Numbered from the stretch's first letter, positions 6,828 through 16,550 are shown. The stretch: 64,000 bases of DNA from an uncultured Marvinbryantia sp. (GCF_905201705.1 NZ_CAJKOX010000007.1:1-64000), one strand, 5' to 3'. The notes: generated by a model not told the origin, from the letters alone. Numbers and translations are program-made.

Positions 6828-9650
6828 ATGAACAGAAACCGTAAACTGACAAAATCGATCGCTGCTGCGATGGCGGGCATGATGCTGGCGGGACAGACCG
6901 CCGCCGGAGTATATGCGGCGGAGAGTGCGGAAACAGAGACGACGGAAAAGGTGAACATAACCGCAACGGAAAATGCAGCGGGTACATCGGCGGAAAAAGA
7001 GGAAACGGTCTACGTGAAATCATCGGCGACCGGCGCGCCGGACGAGGTGATCGTCAGCGCCTGGCTGAAAAATACGGACGCCGCCGATACGCTGACCGAC
7101 GTGACCGACCTGCAGGATATCGAGAACGTAAAAGGCGAGGAAACCTTCTCGCAGAACGGCTCCGAGGTGGTCTGGAATGCGGACGGCAAGGACATTTATT
7201 ACCAGGGAACGACCGACCGTGAGCTGCCGGTGGAGGTGCAGATTTCCTATTATCTGGATGGAAAGGAGATCTCACCGGAGGAGCTTGCCGGAAAGGACGG
7301 TCATGTGCGCATCCGTTTTACTTATGTAAATCGTGAAAAGAGCGGGGAGGTTTACACACCGTTTGCGATGGTGACGGGTATGGTGCTTCCGTCCGAACAT
7401 TTCTCGAATGTGACGGTGGAGCATGGACGCCTGGTATCCGACGGCGAAAAGGAAATGGTCATCGGCATGGGCTTTCCGGGCGTTGCCGACAGTCTGAACC
7501 TGGAGGGGAAAGAGAATCTGGAGGAAATTGAGATCCCTGATTATTTTGAGATGGAAGCGGACGTTACAGATTTCGAACTGTCTATGACAATGACGGCGGC
7601 GACCAATCTGGATCTCGCAAAGTTTGGTCTGGACGATATTAAAAATCTGGACGATCTGGAGGATGCTGTAAAAGAGCTGGAGGACGCAGCGAATCAGCTT
7701 ACTGACGGCAGCGGCGAGCTGGCGGACGGCGTGAAGGAGCTGCGGGATTCCTGCGTGGAGCTGATCGACGGCATGAATGAAATTGATGAGAATATGGGAA
7801 CGCTGGCGGATGGGATTCATACGCTGAACGACAAAAAGGGTGACCTGGTGGACGGCATCAATACACTGGTTGCCGGAATTGATACCTTAAACAGTAAGAA
7901 GGGCGATCTGATTTCCGGCGTTGACAGCCTGGTTGCCGGCATCGACCAGATGGACGCGAATAAGGGCGCGCTGGTTTCCGGCGTGTATGCGCTGCAGAGC
8001 GGGAGCAGTCAGCTTGCAGGGGGCAGCAGGTCGCTGCAGCAGGGGATCAAACAGTATACTGACGGGGCGGCTTCCTTAAAGAGCGGCACGGACGCCTACG
8101 TGGACGGCGCGGCGACGCTGGCGGACGGTGCGGGCGCTTATGCGGACGGCGCGGGCACACTTGCCTCCGGGGTGTCCGCTTACGTGGATGGAGCGGGAAC
8201 ACTTGCCTCCGGGGCGTCAGCTTACGTGGATGGAACAGCGACACTTATTTCGGGCATGAACAGTTATGTGAACGGAACGAATACATTGATCGCGGGTACA
8301 AAGACCTATGTGGACGGCGCGAAGGAATTTGCACAGGGAACGGACGCTTATATTGCCGGAGCGGACCAGCTTGCAGGCGGAGCGGCCGCATTAAATGAGC
8401 AGGTGCAGGCGCTCGCAGAGCAGCTTGGCGGAGCGCTGCAGAATCCGGGCGAAGATCTCCAGGCGGCAGCAGGGGCGATCGATACCTGTATCGCAGCTCT
8501 GGATGCGTCTATCGCAGGCAATCAGTCAGTGCTGGGAACGCTGCAGGGAGTGCAGGGAAATCTGCCGGGCAGCCTGCCGCCGGCACTTGGCGGTTATGCG
8601 GATACCTACAATGCTTATGTGGGACAGTTGAATGACAGCATTGCAGAACTTCAGACAGACATTGCTTACCAGAGCCAGGCAAGGGAGGCGCTGGCGCAGA
8701 TTAAAACAGCGCTTTCCAACGTTTCGGGAGCGGAAGGAATCGATATCAGCGGAGCAATTGCGCAGCTTACAGCAGCCACGCAGCAGCTCGCAGATGGAGC
8801 AGCAGCGCTCACGGCAAACGATGAGGCTTTGCAGGAGGGAAGCAGGAAGCTTACGGAAAATGCGAACACATTGCTTGCGGGCGGACAGCAGCTTGCGCAG
8901 AGCAGTGTACTTCTGACCGCAGGAGCGGAGCAGCTTACAGACAAAGGAACGGAACTGAAAGCAGGAGCGACGCAGCTTACAAAAAAGGGCGCCGAGCTGA
9001 AAGCAGGAGCGGCGCAGCTTACGAAAAAGGGCGCCGAGCTGAAAGCGGGAGCGACACAGATTACAGACAAAGGCGCCGAGCTGAAGGCAGGAGCGGCGCA
9101 GCTTACCGGAAAGAGCAGGGAATTAAAGAGCGGAGCCGCGCAGGTAAGTGCGGGAGCCGCGCAGCTCGCAGATGGCAGCGCACAGCTTTCTTCCGGGGCA
9201 GGTACGCTTAGCAGCGGCATCGGACAGCTGGCAGACGGCGGACATCAGCTTTCCTCCGGGGCGGCAGCGCTTGGAAGCGGCATCGGACAGCTTGCGGACG
9301 GCGGCGCACAGCTCACCTCCGGAGCGGCACAGTTTGCAGACGGTATTGTGCAGCTTGCAGACGGCAGCACGCAGCTGAAAGACGGAACGGCGAAGCTTGC
9401 CGAGGCGGGGGTTCAGCTTGATGAGGGTACCGGAGAACTGCTTGACGGAGCGGAGGAGCTTGCGGATGGTATGCAGGAATTTAAAGAAGAGGGCATTGAC
9501 AAGATCACCGAAGCCCTGGAGGACGACCTGCAGGAGTTCTTAGACCGTCTCGAAGAGATGAAGGACGCCGGGGAAAGCTACAAGAGCTTCGGCGGCGAGG
9601 CGGAAAACGGCAGCGTTAAATTTATCATTGAGACAGCAGGTATCGAATAA
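6828..9650 (+). CDS. Secreted LxxG heptad-repeat protein, partner of the MMPL transporter
   Basis: The protein has 940 residues. A signal peptide (basic start, hydrophobic stretch, VYA-A cleavage region near residue 30) is followed by a beta-rich domain to about residue 255. Then comes a very long run of LxxGxxx-type heptads (about 270-890), with units such as LADGVKEL, LASGASAYVDG and LKAGAAQLT. This is the X-X-X-Leu-X-X-Gly pattern known from YhgE/Pip-like proteins and some MmpL-associated proteins. No C-terminal transmembrane helix or sortase motif is seen. An AGGGGG site and a 1-bp gap to the MMPL stop codon show tight coupling. Inference: an extracytoplasmic rod or adaptor that works with the exporter. 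Confidence 0.8.
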   Translation: MNRNRKLTKSIAAAMAGMMLAGQTAAGVYAAESAETETTEKVNITATENAAGTSAEKEETVYVKSSATGAPDEVIVSAWLKNTDAADTLTDVTDLQDIENVKGEETFSQNGSEVVWNADGKDIYYQGTTDRELPVEVQISYYLDGKEISPEELAGKDGHVRIRFTYVNREKSGEVYTPFAMVTGMVLPSEHFSNVTVEHGRLVSDGEKEMVIGMGFPGVADSLNLEGKENLEEIEIPDYFEMEADVTDFELSMTMTAATNLDLAKFGLDDIKNLDDLEDAVKELEDAANQLTDGSGELADGVKELRDSCVELIDGMNEIDENMGTLADGIHTLNDKKGDLVDGINTLVAGIDTLNSKKGDLISGVDSLVAGIDQMDANKGALVSGVYALQSGSSQLAGGSRSLQQGIKQYTDGAASLKSGTDAYVDGAATLADGAGAYADGAGTLASGVSAYVDGAGTLASGASAYVDGTATLISGMNSYVNGTNTLIAGTKTYVDGAKEFAQGTDAYIAGADQLAGGAAALNEQVQALAEQLGGALQNPGEDLQAAAGAIDTCIAALDASIAGNQSVLGTLQGVQGNLPGSLPPALGGYADTYNAYVGQLNDSIAELQTDIAYQSQAREALAQIKTALSNVSGAEGIDISGAIAQLTAATQQLADGAAALTANDEALQEGSRKLTENANTLLAGGQQLAQSSVLLTAGAEQLTDKGTELKAGATQLTKKGAELKAGAAQLTKKGAELKAGATQITDKGAELKAGAAQLTGKSRELKSGAAQVSAGAAQLADGSAQLSSGAGTLSSGIGQLADGGHQLSSGAAALGSGIGQLADGGAQLTSGAAQFADGIVQLADGSTQLKDGTAKLAEAGVQLDEGTGELLDGAEELADGMQEFKEEGIDKITEALEDDLQEFLDRLEEMKDAGESYKSFGGEAENGSVKFIIETAGIE
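8070..8345 (+). repeat. Coding tandem repeats, first block (about 42 bp)
   Basis: Repeated units encode variants of AYVDGAGTLASG, two heptads each. Two adjacent copies around 8150-8235 are almost identical at DNA level, which points to recent unit duplication inside the heptad gene. Confidence 0.7.
8940..9112 (+). repeat. Coding tandem repeats, second block (four 42-bp units)
   Basis: Four consecutive 42-bp units encode variants of GAELKAGAAQLTKK. The units starting near 8986, 9028 and 9070 differ at only a few bases. A related, longer repeat encoding LSSGAGTLSSGIGQLADGG recurs at about 9185-9330. Confidence 0.75.
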
Positions 9651-9663
9651 AACGATATCATCT

Positions 9664-9696
9664 ATGCCCGGCGGAAAATTTCCGCCGGGCATTTTG
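9664..9696 (+). terminator. Terminator of the MMPL/heptad transcript
   Basis: A near-perfect palindrome (ATGCCCGGCGGAAA against TTTCCGCCGGGCAT) followed by TTTT, 13 bp after the stop codon of the heptad-repeat gene. Confidence 0.88.
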
Positions 9697-9702
9697 CCGC
9701 CC

Positions 9703-9731
9703 TTGCAAAAAAATGGCAATGATTATATAAT
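9703..9731 (+). promoter_or_regulatory. Promoter of the M16C peptidase-era-recO transcript
   Basis: TTGCAA (9703-9708) and TATAAT (9726-9731) with 17-bp spacing, directly after the preceding terminator and 88 bp before the peptidase start. Confidence 0.65.
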
Positions 9732-9819
9732 GATGGTGCCGGGATTTCGGAGGTGTGAGATACGAAGAAATCCGTGGCATCATGAAGGATACAGAGAAAA
9801 GGAATTTGGAGGTTTGCAG

Positions 9820-12798
9820 ATGTTTCGCAGTTTACCGCAATATGATGTAGTGAAAACGGAAGAGATCGCCGATGTGAAATCCACCGGCACGCTGCTGCGC
9901 CACCGCAAGAGCGGCGCGCGCATTCTTCTTCTGGAAAATAATGATGAAAATAAAGTATTTGGGATCGGTTTCCGCACGCCGCCCGCGGACAGCACGGGCG
10001 TGGCGCATATTCTGGAGCACAGCGTGCTTTGCGGAAGTGAGAAATTCCCGTCAAAGGATCCGTTCGTGGAGCTGGCAAAGGGTTCGCTGAACACCTTTTT
10101 AAACGCAATGACGTTTTCGGACAAGACGGTGTACCCGATTGCGAGCTGCAATCTGCAGGATTTTTGCAATCTGATGCAGGTATATATGGACGCGGTGTTG
10201 TTCCCGAACATTTATCAGAAGGAAGAAATCTTCCGCCAGGAGGGCTGGAGCTATATCCTGGAAAATCCGGAGGACGAGCTGACGTACAACGGCGTGGTAT
10301 ACAATGAGATGAAGGGCGCGTTTTCCTCGCCGGACGATATGCTGGATCGCGAGATCATGAACTCGCTGTTTCCGGACACGCCCTACGGCGTGGAGTCGGG
10401 CGGCGATCCGAAGGTGATTCCGGAGCTGAAATACTCCGATTTTCTCTCCTTCCACAGCCGGTACTATCACCCGTCGAACTGCTATATCTATCTCTACGGC
10501 GATCTGGATATGGAGGAGCGGCTTGCCTGGCTCGACAGCGAATATCTGAGCAGATACGATGCGATGGAGATCGACTCGGCGATCCCGCTGCAGAAGCCGT
10601 TTGAAAAAATGGCGGAGCACACCTTTGCATACCCGGTTTCCAGTGCCGAGGAAGAAACAGACAATACGTACCTGGCATGGAATGTGGTGGCGGGCGAGGC
10701 TTCCGACGTGAACCTTTCCTATGCGATGGCAGTGCTGGAATACGTGCTGCTCTCCGCGCCGGGCGCACCGCTGAAGCAGGCGCTTCTCGACGCGGGCATC
10801 GGCAAGGATATTGAAGGCGGCTACGACGGCGGCATCCTGCAGCCGGTGTTTTCCGTAGTGGCAAAGTTTGCAAATGCAGAGGATAAGGAAAAATTTCTTA
10901 CGGTCATCCGTGAGACGCTGCAGAAGCTGGCTGCGGAGGGACTGGAGAAGAAAGCGCTGCTTGCGGCGATCAACAATCTGGAATTTAAATTCCGCGAGGC
11001 GGATTACGGCAATTTCCCGCGCGGTCTGATGTACGGTCTTGACACCTTCGACAGCTGGCTCTACGATGACAATGCGCCGTTTGATTATCTGAAGCAGCTT
11101 GAGGTCTGCCGCTTCTTAAAGGAACAGACAGAGGGACGCTATTTTGAGGAGCTGATACAGACCTTCCTCATCGATAACACGCACGCATCCATCCTGGTGA
11201 TGGTGCCGGAGCGGGGACTTACCGCGAAGGAGGATGAGCGTGTGCGCCAAAAACTGGCGCAGTACAAGGCTTCCCTGTCTGAAGAGCAGATCGCGGAGCT
11301 GGTAGAGCGCACAAAGAAGCTGCGCGCATTCCAGGAGACGCCGTCCACGCAGGAGGAACTGGAGAAAATTCCGCTGCTGAAGCTTTCGGACATCGGAAAA
11401 AAGGCGGCGCCGATCTATAATAAGGAAGAAGTGGTGAATGGTACGCCGCTGGTGCATCATGAGATCGACACCAACGGCATCGCCTACATTGATCTTTTGT
11501 TTGATACGGCAAAGGTGCCGGAGGAACAGGTGGAATACCTTGGCGTTCTGAAGGGCATCCTTGGCATGGTGGACACGGAGCATTACAGCTACCGCGAGCT
11601 CAGCAACGAGATCGACATTCATTCCGGCGGGATCTATCCGTCGGTGGACGCCTTCGCTGACGCGGCGCATCCGGGAAACTACTGTGCGAAATTCGGGATA
11701 AAGGCGAAGGTGCTCTACTCTGAGCTGGATTTTGCCTTTGATATGATGGAAGAGATCCTGCTGACATCGAAGCTGACGGATGAGAAGCGCCTCTATGAGA
11801 TCATCGCACGCATGAAATCGCGTCTGCAGATGCGCCTGACCTCCGCCGGACACCAGACGGCGGCAAACCGCGCGATGTCCTATTTCTCCGGTACGGCGGC
11901 GTTCAATGACCGCGTGGCGGGCATCACATTATACAAAACGGTGGAGCTTCTGGAGGAGCAGTTTGCCGAAAAGAAGGACGGGCTGGTGTGCATCCTCACG
12001 AATCTGATCCGGGAGCTGTTCCGGAAAGAAAACCTGCTGGTGAGCGTGACTGCCGAACCCGAGGTTATGGATAAGGTGCGGGAGCGCATCCGTCTGCTGC
12101 AGAAGAAGCTTAAGGAAGCCGGAAATGCAGGAATGGAAACGGATACAGTGCCGGGAAGCAGAGACGCGGCAGGATCGCACGGACTGGCGGCGCCGCTTGG
12201 AAGGAAGAACGAGGGCTTTGCGACCTCGTCGCAGATACAGTATGTGGCGGCGGCAGGCAATTTCTGCAGAGCCGGCTATACCTACACGGGCGCGCTGCGC
12301 ATTTTAAAGACGATCATGGCATATGAATATCTGTGGGTGAATATCCGCGTGCAGGGCGGGGCTTACGGCTGCATGAGCGGCTACGGGCGCACAGGAGACA
12401 CGTATTTCGTGTCCTACCGCGATCCGAACCTTGGCAGAACGCTGCAGGTATACGAGGGCATCACAGATTATTTAAAGAATTTCAGCGTCAGCGACCGCGA
12501 TATGACGAAATATATTATCGGAACGATGAGCGAGGTGGACACGCCGCTGAATCCGCAGGCAAAGGGGGCGCGCTCCCTGGCGGCATATCTTGGAAATGTC
12601 ACGCAGCAGGATCTGCAGCGTGAGCGCGACGAGATTTTAAGCGCGACGCCGGGCAGTATCCGGGCGCTCGCTCCGCTTGTTGAGGCGGCGCTGCAGGAAA
12701 AATATATCTGCGTTATCGGAAACGGAGAGAAGATCAAAGAAGAAAAAGAACTGTTCTGCGAGATAAAACCGCTGATCGGACAGGGAGAATGTGAATGA
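9820..12798 (+). CDS. M16C (presequence-protease/insulinase family) zinc metallopeptidase
   Basis: This 992-residue protein has the inverted zinc motif HILEH (His63, Glu66, His67) and the third ligand Glu163 in YNEMKG, exactly 100 residues after His63, as in presequence protease PreP. Size and layout fit the M16C group, in which two fused M16 halves close around unfolded peptides. The likely role is cytosolic degradation of short peptides. I start at ATG 9820 after GGAGG; the open frame back to 9628 crosses the terminator and promoter. The stop codon overlaps the era start (ATGA). Confidence 0.9.
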   Translation: MFRSLPQYDVVKTEEIADVKSTGTLLRHRKSGARILLLENNDENKVFGIGFRTPPADSTGVAHILEHSVLCGSEKFPSKDPFVELAKGSLNTFLNAMTFSDKTVYPIASCNLQDFCNLMQVYMDAVLFPNIYQKEEIFRQEGWSYILENPEDELTYNGVVYNEMKGAFSSPDDMLDREIMNSLFPDTPYGVESGGDPKVIPELKYSDFLSFHSRYYHPSNCYIYLYGDLDMEERLAWLDSEYLSRYDAMEIDSAIPLQKPFEKMAEHTFAYPVSSAEEETDNTYLAWNVVAGEASDVNLSYAMAVLEYVLLSAPGAPLKQALLDAGIGKDIEGGYDGGILQPVFSVVAKFANAEDKEKFLTVIRETLQKLAAEGLEKKALLAAINNLEFKFREADYGNFPRGLMYGLDTFDSWLYDDNAPFDYLKQLEVCRFLKEQTEGRYFEELIQTFLIDNTHASILVMVPERGLTAKEDERVRQKLAQYKASLSEEQIAELVERTKKLRAFQETPSTQEELEKIPLLKLSDIGKKAAPIYNKEEVVNGTPLVHHEIDTNGIAYIDLLFDTAKVPEEQVEYLGVLKGILGMVDTEHYSYRELSNEIDIHSGGIYPSVDAFADAAHPGNYCAKFGIKAKVLYSELDFAFDMMEEILLTSKLTDEKRLYEIIARMKSRLQMRLTSAGHQTAANRAMSYFSGTAAFNDRVAGITLYKTVELLEEQFAEKKDGLVCILTNLIRELFRKENLLVSVTAEPEVMDKVRERIRLLQKKLKEAGNAGMETDTVPGSRDAAGSHGLAAPLGRKNEGFATSSQIQYVAAAGNFCRAGYTYTGALRILKTIMAYEYLWVNIRVQGGAYGCMSGYGRTGDTYFVSYRDPNLGRTLQVYEGITDYLKNFSVSDRDMTKYIIGTMSEVDTPLNPQAKGARSLAAYLGNVTQQDLQRERDEILSATPGSIRALAPLVEAALQEKYICVIGNGEKIKEEKELFCEIKPLIGQGECE

Positions 12799-13727
12799 AG
12801 CTTGATTTAAACGAATTGAAAAATACCGGAAGCACAAAATCGGGGTTCGTGACGCTCATCGGGCGTCCGAACGTCGGCAAATCCACGCTGATGAATCATC
12901 TGATCGGGCAGAAGATCGCGATCACCTCGCGCAAGCCGCAGACGACGAGAAACCGCATCCAGACGGTCTACACCTGCGAGCGGGGACAGATCGTGTTTCT
13001 GGATACGCCGGGCATCCACAAGGCAAAAAACAAGCTCGGCGAGTATATGGTGAACGTTGCTGAGCGCACATTAAGCGAGGTCGATGTGATCCTCTGGCTG
13101 GTGGAGCCGTCTACCTTTATCGGCGCGGGCGAGCAGCATATTGTGCAGCAGCTTAAAAAGACGAAGACGCCGGTGGTGCTGATCATTAATAAAATAGATA
13201 CGGTACAGAAAACAGAGGTGGCGAAGTTTATCGACGCCTACCGGAAAATCTATGACTTTGCGGATATCATCGCGGTGTCCGCGCTGCGCGCACAGAATCT
13301 GGACGAGGTTATCAACGCGATCTTCCGGTACCTGCCCTATGGACCGATGTTTTACGACGAGGACACGATCACTGACCAGCCGCAGCGCCAGATCGTCGCG
13401 GAAATGATACGCGAGAAAGCGCTGCGCTGCCTAGACGAGGAGATTCCACACGGCATTGCGGTGGCGATCGACCGCATGACGGAGCGCGGGGATGGCGGTC
13501 TGTTTGACATTGACGCGACGATCATCTGCGAGCGCGATTCACACAAGGGCATCATTATCGGAAAGGGCGGGGCAATGCTGAAAAAAATCGGTTCCGCCGC
13601 CCGCGTGGACATTGAGAATATGCTGGAGACGAAGGTAAACCTGAAGCTCTGGGTGAAGGTGAAAAAGGACTGGCGGGACAGCGATTTTCTGATCAAGAAT
13701 TTCGGCTACGATAAAAAGGAAATCTGA
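12795..13727 (+). CDS. era: GTPase Era
   Basis: An Era-type GTPase of 310 residues: P-loop GRPNVGKS (23-30), switch I PQTTRNRI, DTPG (70-73) and NKID form the G domain. The C-terminal KH domain has the GKGG RNA-binding loop (IIIGKGGAMLKKIG). Era binds the 3' end of 16S rRNA and checks late 30S subunit assembly. The start codon overlaps the peptidase stop by 4 bp, and recO follows after 13 bp, so the three genes are one operon. Confidence 0.97.
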   Translation: MKLDLNELKNTGSTKSGFVTLIGRPNVGKSTLMNHLIGQKIAITSRKPQTTRNRIQTVYTCERGQIVFLDTPGIHKAKNKLGEYMVNVAERTLSEVDVILWLVEPSTFIGAGEQHIVQQLKKTKTPVVLIINKIDTVQKTEVAKFIDAYRKIYDFADIIAVSALRAQNLDEVINAIFRYLPYGPMFYDEDTITDQPQRQIVAEMIREKALRCLDEEIPHGIAVAIDRMTERGDGGLFDIDATIICERDSHKGIIIGKGGAMLKKIGSAARVDIENMLETKVNLKLWVKVKKDWRDSDFLIKNFGYDKKEI

Positions 13728-13740
13728 AAGCGGGCGTAAG

Positions 13741-14484
13741 ATGAGTGAGAAACTGGAACTGACAGGGATGGTGCTCTCCGCCGTTCCCATCGGGGAATAT
13801 GACAAGCGGATCGTGCTTCTGACGAAGGAGCGCGGAAAGATCAGCGGATTTGCCAAGGGGGCGCGGCGGCAGAACAGCCCGCTGCTTGCGGCGGCAAAGC
13901 CGTTTTCCTTCGGGACTTTCGAGTGCTACGAGGGGCGCAGCTCCTACAACATCTACCAGGCGCAGATCAGTAATTATTTTGAGAAGCTTTCCATGGATTT
14001 CGAGGGGGCGTACTACGGGATGTATTTCCTGGAGTTTGCGGATTATTATGCGCGGGAAAACAATGATGAGAAGGAGCTTTTAAAGCTTCTGTACGCTTCC
14101 CTGCGCGCACTGGAAAATCCGCATCTTCCGAAAAAGCTGGTGCGGTACGTCTTTGAGCTGAAGGCGATGGTGATAAACGGCGAATACCCGGAGGTTTTCT
14201 GCTGCACGGTCTGCGGGAGCACGGAGCATCTGACGGGATACAGTCATGCGGGAAACGGTGTGGTCTGCGCAGACTGTATGCGCGAGGCGCGCGCGGAAAA
14301 ACTGCTGGAATCCACCATATTTACGATGCAGTATGTCGTCGCGACGCCGGTGGAAAAACTGTATACCTTCACGGTTTCCGACGGGGTCCTCGATGAATTT
14401 TCGCGCATCCAGGAGCGTTTTCGGAAAACATACGTTGACAGGAAATTCAAAACGCTGGAGATTTTGGAAAGTTTGCAGATTTAG
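13741..14484 (+). CDS. recO: DNA repair protein RecO
   Basis: A 247-residue RecO with an N-terminal OB fold (about 1-80), a helical middle and a zinc-binding CxxC pair (CTVC and CADC, about residues 160-180). RecO anneals SSB-coated single strands and loads RecA with RecR in the RecFOR pathway. The position just after era is the usual Firmicutes arrangement. Confidence 0.95.
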   Translation: MSEKLELTGMVLSAVPIGEYDKRIVLLTKERGKISGFAKGARRQNSPLLAAAKPFSFGTFECYEGRSSYNIYQAQISNYFEKLSMDFEGAYYGMYFLEFADYYARENNDEKELLKLLYASLRALENPHLPKKLVRYVFELKAMVINGEYPEVFCCTVCGSTEHLTGYSHAGNGVVCADCMREARAEKLLESTIFTMQYVVATPVEKLYTFTVSDGVLDEFSRIQERFRKTYVDRKFKTLEILESLQI

Positions 14485-14486
14485 AG

Positions 14487-14515
14487 TTGAAAATGAGGGA
14501 TAATGTTAGTATAAT
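14487..14515 (+). promoter_or_regulatory. Promoter of the lipoprotein-glyQS transcript
   Basis: TTGAAA (14487-14492), a 17-bp spacer and a perfect TATAAT (14510-14515), beginning 2 bp after the recO stop codon. Confidence 0.7.
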
Positions 14516-14546
14516 CATTTATGAATGACTTTGGGAGGATAAATGA

Positions 14547-15140
14547 ATGAAAAAGGGGTGCGTTACAGGTCTTGTGCTGTGTCTGGGGCTGTTCCTGACG
14601 GGCTGCAGCAGCTTTTCACCGGCAGTCAGCGGCATTTCTATAGACAAAAAGGGCGCCGTTACAGAGTATGTCCGCGAGGATTTCAGCCAGAGCTACTACG
14701 ACAAAGGGGAGATGGAGGAGGAGCTTGGCGCTGAGATCAAAAGCTACAACGAAGCTGTCGGAACGAAGGCGGTAAAGAAACAGAGTCTCAGTGTAAAGGA
14801 AGGCATTGCGCAGCTTCGCATGACATACGCGAGCACAAAGGACTACGCAGAATTCAATCATCTGGATTTTTACGCCGGAGACATCCAGGGAGCAGTGCAG
14901 GCCGGCTATGCCTTTGAGGGAAAGTTTGCGGAGGTGACCGACGGAGTGAAGGCGCAGGAGGCGCTGGTGTGGGGGTCCGCTATCATGACCGGCCAAAATT
15001 ATCAGACGGTCGCGCTGCGGCAGGCAATGCTGGTCGAGGTGCCGGGGACGATCAGATACGTCAGTGAAAATGTAAAGGTGACGGACAAATCCACGGCGGT
15101 CATTGAGGAAAACGAAACGGCGTACATTTTATATGAATGA
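14547..15140 (+). CDS. Putative lipoprotein of unknown function
   Basis: This 197-residue protein has a signal peptide ending in the lipobox LTGC (Cys20), so it is expected to be anchored to the outer face of the membrane. The mature part is mixed alpha/beta with no motif I recognise; one stretch (IKSYNEAVG) resembles small conserved Clostridia lipoproteins. I chose ATG 14547 because GGGAGG lies 8 bp upstream; the overlapping ATG at 14543 is in a different frame and does not give a secreted protein. It has its own promoter and is followed 12 bp later by glyQS. Confidence 0.75.
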   Translation: MKKGCVTGLVLCLGLFLTGCSSFSPAVSGISIDKKGAVTEYVREDFSQSYYDKGEMEEELGAEIKSYNEAVGTKAVKKQSLSVKEGIAQLRMTYASTKDYAEFNHLDFYAGDIQGAVQAGYAFEGKFAEVTDGVKAQEALVWGSAIMTGQNYQTVALRQAMLVEVPGTIRYVSENVKVTDKSTAVIEENETAYILYE

Positions 15141-15152
15141 GGAGAATGATTT

Positions 15153-16550
15153 ATGGAAAAGACAATGGAAAAAATCGTAGCGCTTGCAAAGTCAAGAGGC
15201 TTTGTCTATCCGGGCAGCGAGATCTACGGCGGTCTGGCGAACACCTGGGATTACGGCAACCTTGGCGTGGAGCTGAAAAATAACGTAAAGCGCGCATGGT
15301 GGCAGAAATTCATCCAGGAAAATCCGTACAATGTCGGTGTGGACTGCGCGATCCTGATGAACCCGCAGACCTGGGTGGCTTCCGGACATCTCGGCGGTTT
15401 TTCTGATCCGCTGATGGACTGCAAGGAGTGCCACGAGCGTTTCCGTGCTGATAAGATCATAGAAGATTTCTGTGCAGAGAAAGGCATTGCGCTGGAGGGC
15501 AGCGTGGATGCCTGGACGCAGGAGCAGATGAAGAATTTCATTGATGAGCACAATGTTCCGTGCCCGACCTGCGGAAAGCACAATTTTACCGATATCCGTC
15601 AGTTTAATCTGATGTTCAAGACCTTCCAGGGCGTAACGGAGGATGCGAAAAATACGGTTTATTTAAGACCGGAGACGGCGCAGGGTATTTTTGTAAACTT
15701 CAAGAACGTGCAGCGTACCTCCCGCAAGAAGATCCCGTTCGGCATCGGTCAGATCGGAAAATCCTTCCGCAACGAGATCACGCCGGGCAATTTTACCTTC
15801 CGTACCAGAGAGTTTGAGCAGATGGAGCTGGAGTTTTTCTGCGAGCCGGATACCGACCTGGAGTGGTTTGCGTACTGGAAGCAGTTCTGCCTCGACTGGC
15901 TGCACAACCTCGGCCTGAAGGATGACGAGGTGCGTTACCGTGATCACGAGAAGGAGGAGCTGAGCTTCTACAGCAAGGCGACCACCGACGTGGAATTCCT
16001 GTTCCCGTTCGGCTGGGGCGAGCTCTGGGGCATTGCAGACCGCACGGATTACGACCTTACCCAGCACCAGAATGTATCCGGACAGGATCTTACGTACTTT
16101 GACGATCAGAAAAACTGGAAATATGTGCCGTACGTTATCGAGCCGTCGCTGGGCGCGGACCGTATGGTGCTTGCGTTCCTTTGCAGCGCATATGACGAGG
16201 AAAACATCGGAACGGAGGAAAAGCCGGATATGCGCACCGTGCTGCATTTCCATCCGGTGCTCGCTCCGGTGAAGATCGGCGTGCTGCCGCTCTCCAAGAA
16301 GCTCAATGAGGGCGCGGAGAAGATTTTTGCGCAGCTCTCGAAGAAATACAACTGCGAGTTTGACGACCGCGGAAACATCGGAAAGCGTTACCGCCGCCAG
16401 GATGAAATCGGCACGCCGTTCTGCGTGACCTACGATTTCGAATCCGAGACAGACGGGGCAGTTACCGTCCGCGACCGCGACACCATGGAGCAGGTTCGCG
16501 TGAAGATCGACGAGCTGGAAGCATACTTCGCGGATAAATTTACGTTTTAA
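15153..16550 (+). CDS. glyQS: Glycine--tRNA ligase (homodimeric, eukaryote-like type)
   Basis: A 465-residue class II synthetase that charges tRNA-Gly. Motifs seen: motif 1 region YGGLANTWDYGNLG, motif 2 FRNEITPGNFTFRTREFEQME, motif 3 PSLGADRMVLAF, and a C-terminal anticodon-binding domain (from about 370). This is the single-chain alpha2 type, not the alpha2beta2 GlyQ/GlyS type. No T-box leader is visible; the gene shares a transcript with the upstream lipoprotein gene. Confidence 0.97.
   Translation: MEKTMEKIVALAKSRGFVYPGSEIYGGLANTWDYGNLGVELKNNVKRAWWQKFIQENPYNVGVDCAILMNPQTWVASGHLGGFSDPLMDCKECHERFRADKIIEDFCAEKGIALEGSVDAWTQEQMKNFIDEHNVPCPTCGKHNFTDIRQFNLMFKTFQGVTEDAKNTVYLRPETAQGIFVNFKNVQRTSRKKIPFGIGQIGKSFRNEITPGNFTFRTREFEQMELEFFCEPDTDLEWFAYWKQFCLDWLHNLGLKDDEVRYRDHEKEELSFYSKATTDVEFLFPFGWGELWGIADRTDYDLTQHQNVSGQDLTYFDDQKNWKYVPYVIEPSLGADRMVLAFLCSAYDEENIGTEEKPDMRTVLHFHPVLAPVKIGVLPLSKKLNEGAEKIFAQLSKKYNCEFDDRGNIGKRYRRQDEIGTPFCVTYDFESETDGAVTVRDRDTMEQVRVKIDELEAYFADKFTF

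Noticed and set aside
5225..6958. 577-codon open frame on the minus strand opposite the MMPL gene
   Set aside because: It is a shadow of the + strand gene: composition is His/Arg/Gln-rich, it has no ribosome-binding site and matches no family, while the + strand frame has clear MMPL motifs.
9628..9819. N-terminal extension of the M16C peptidase
   Set aside because: The open frame crosses a strong terminator and a promoter; ATG 9820 has a GGAGG site and begins the conserved sequence.
14985..15152. T-box riboswitch before glyQS
   Set aside because: The gene lies 12 bp after the lipoprotein gene, and no T-box core or antiterminator is visible.
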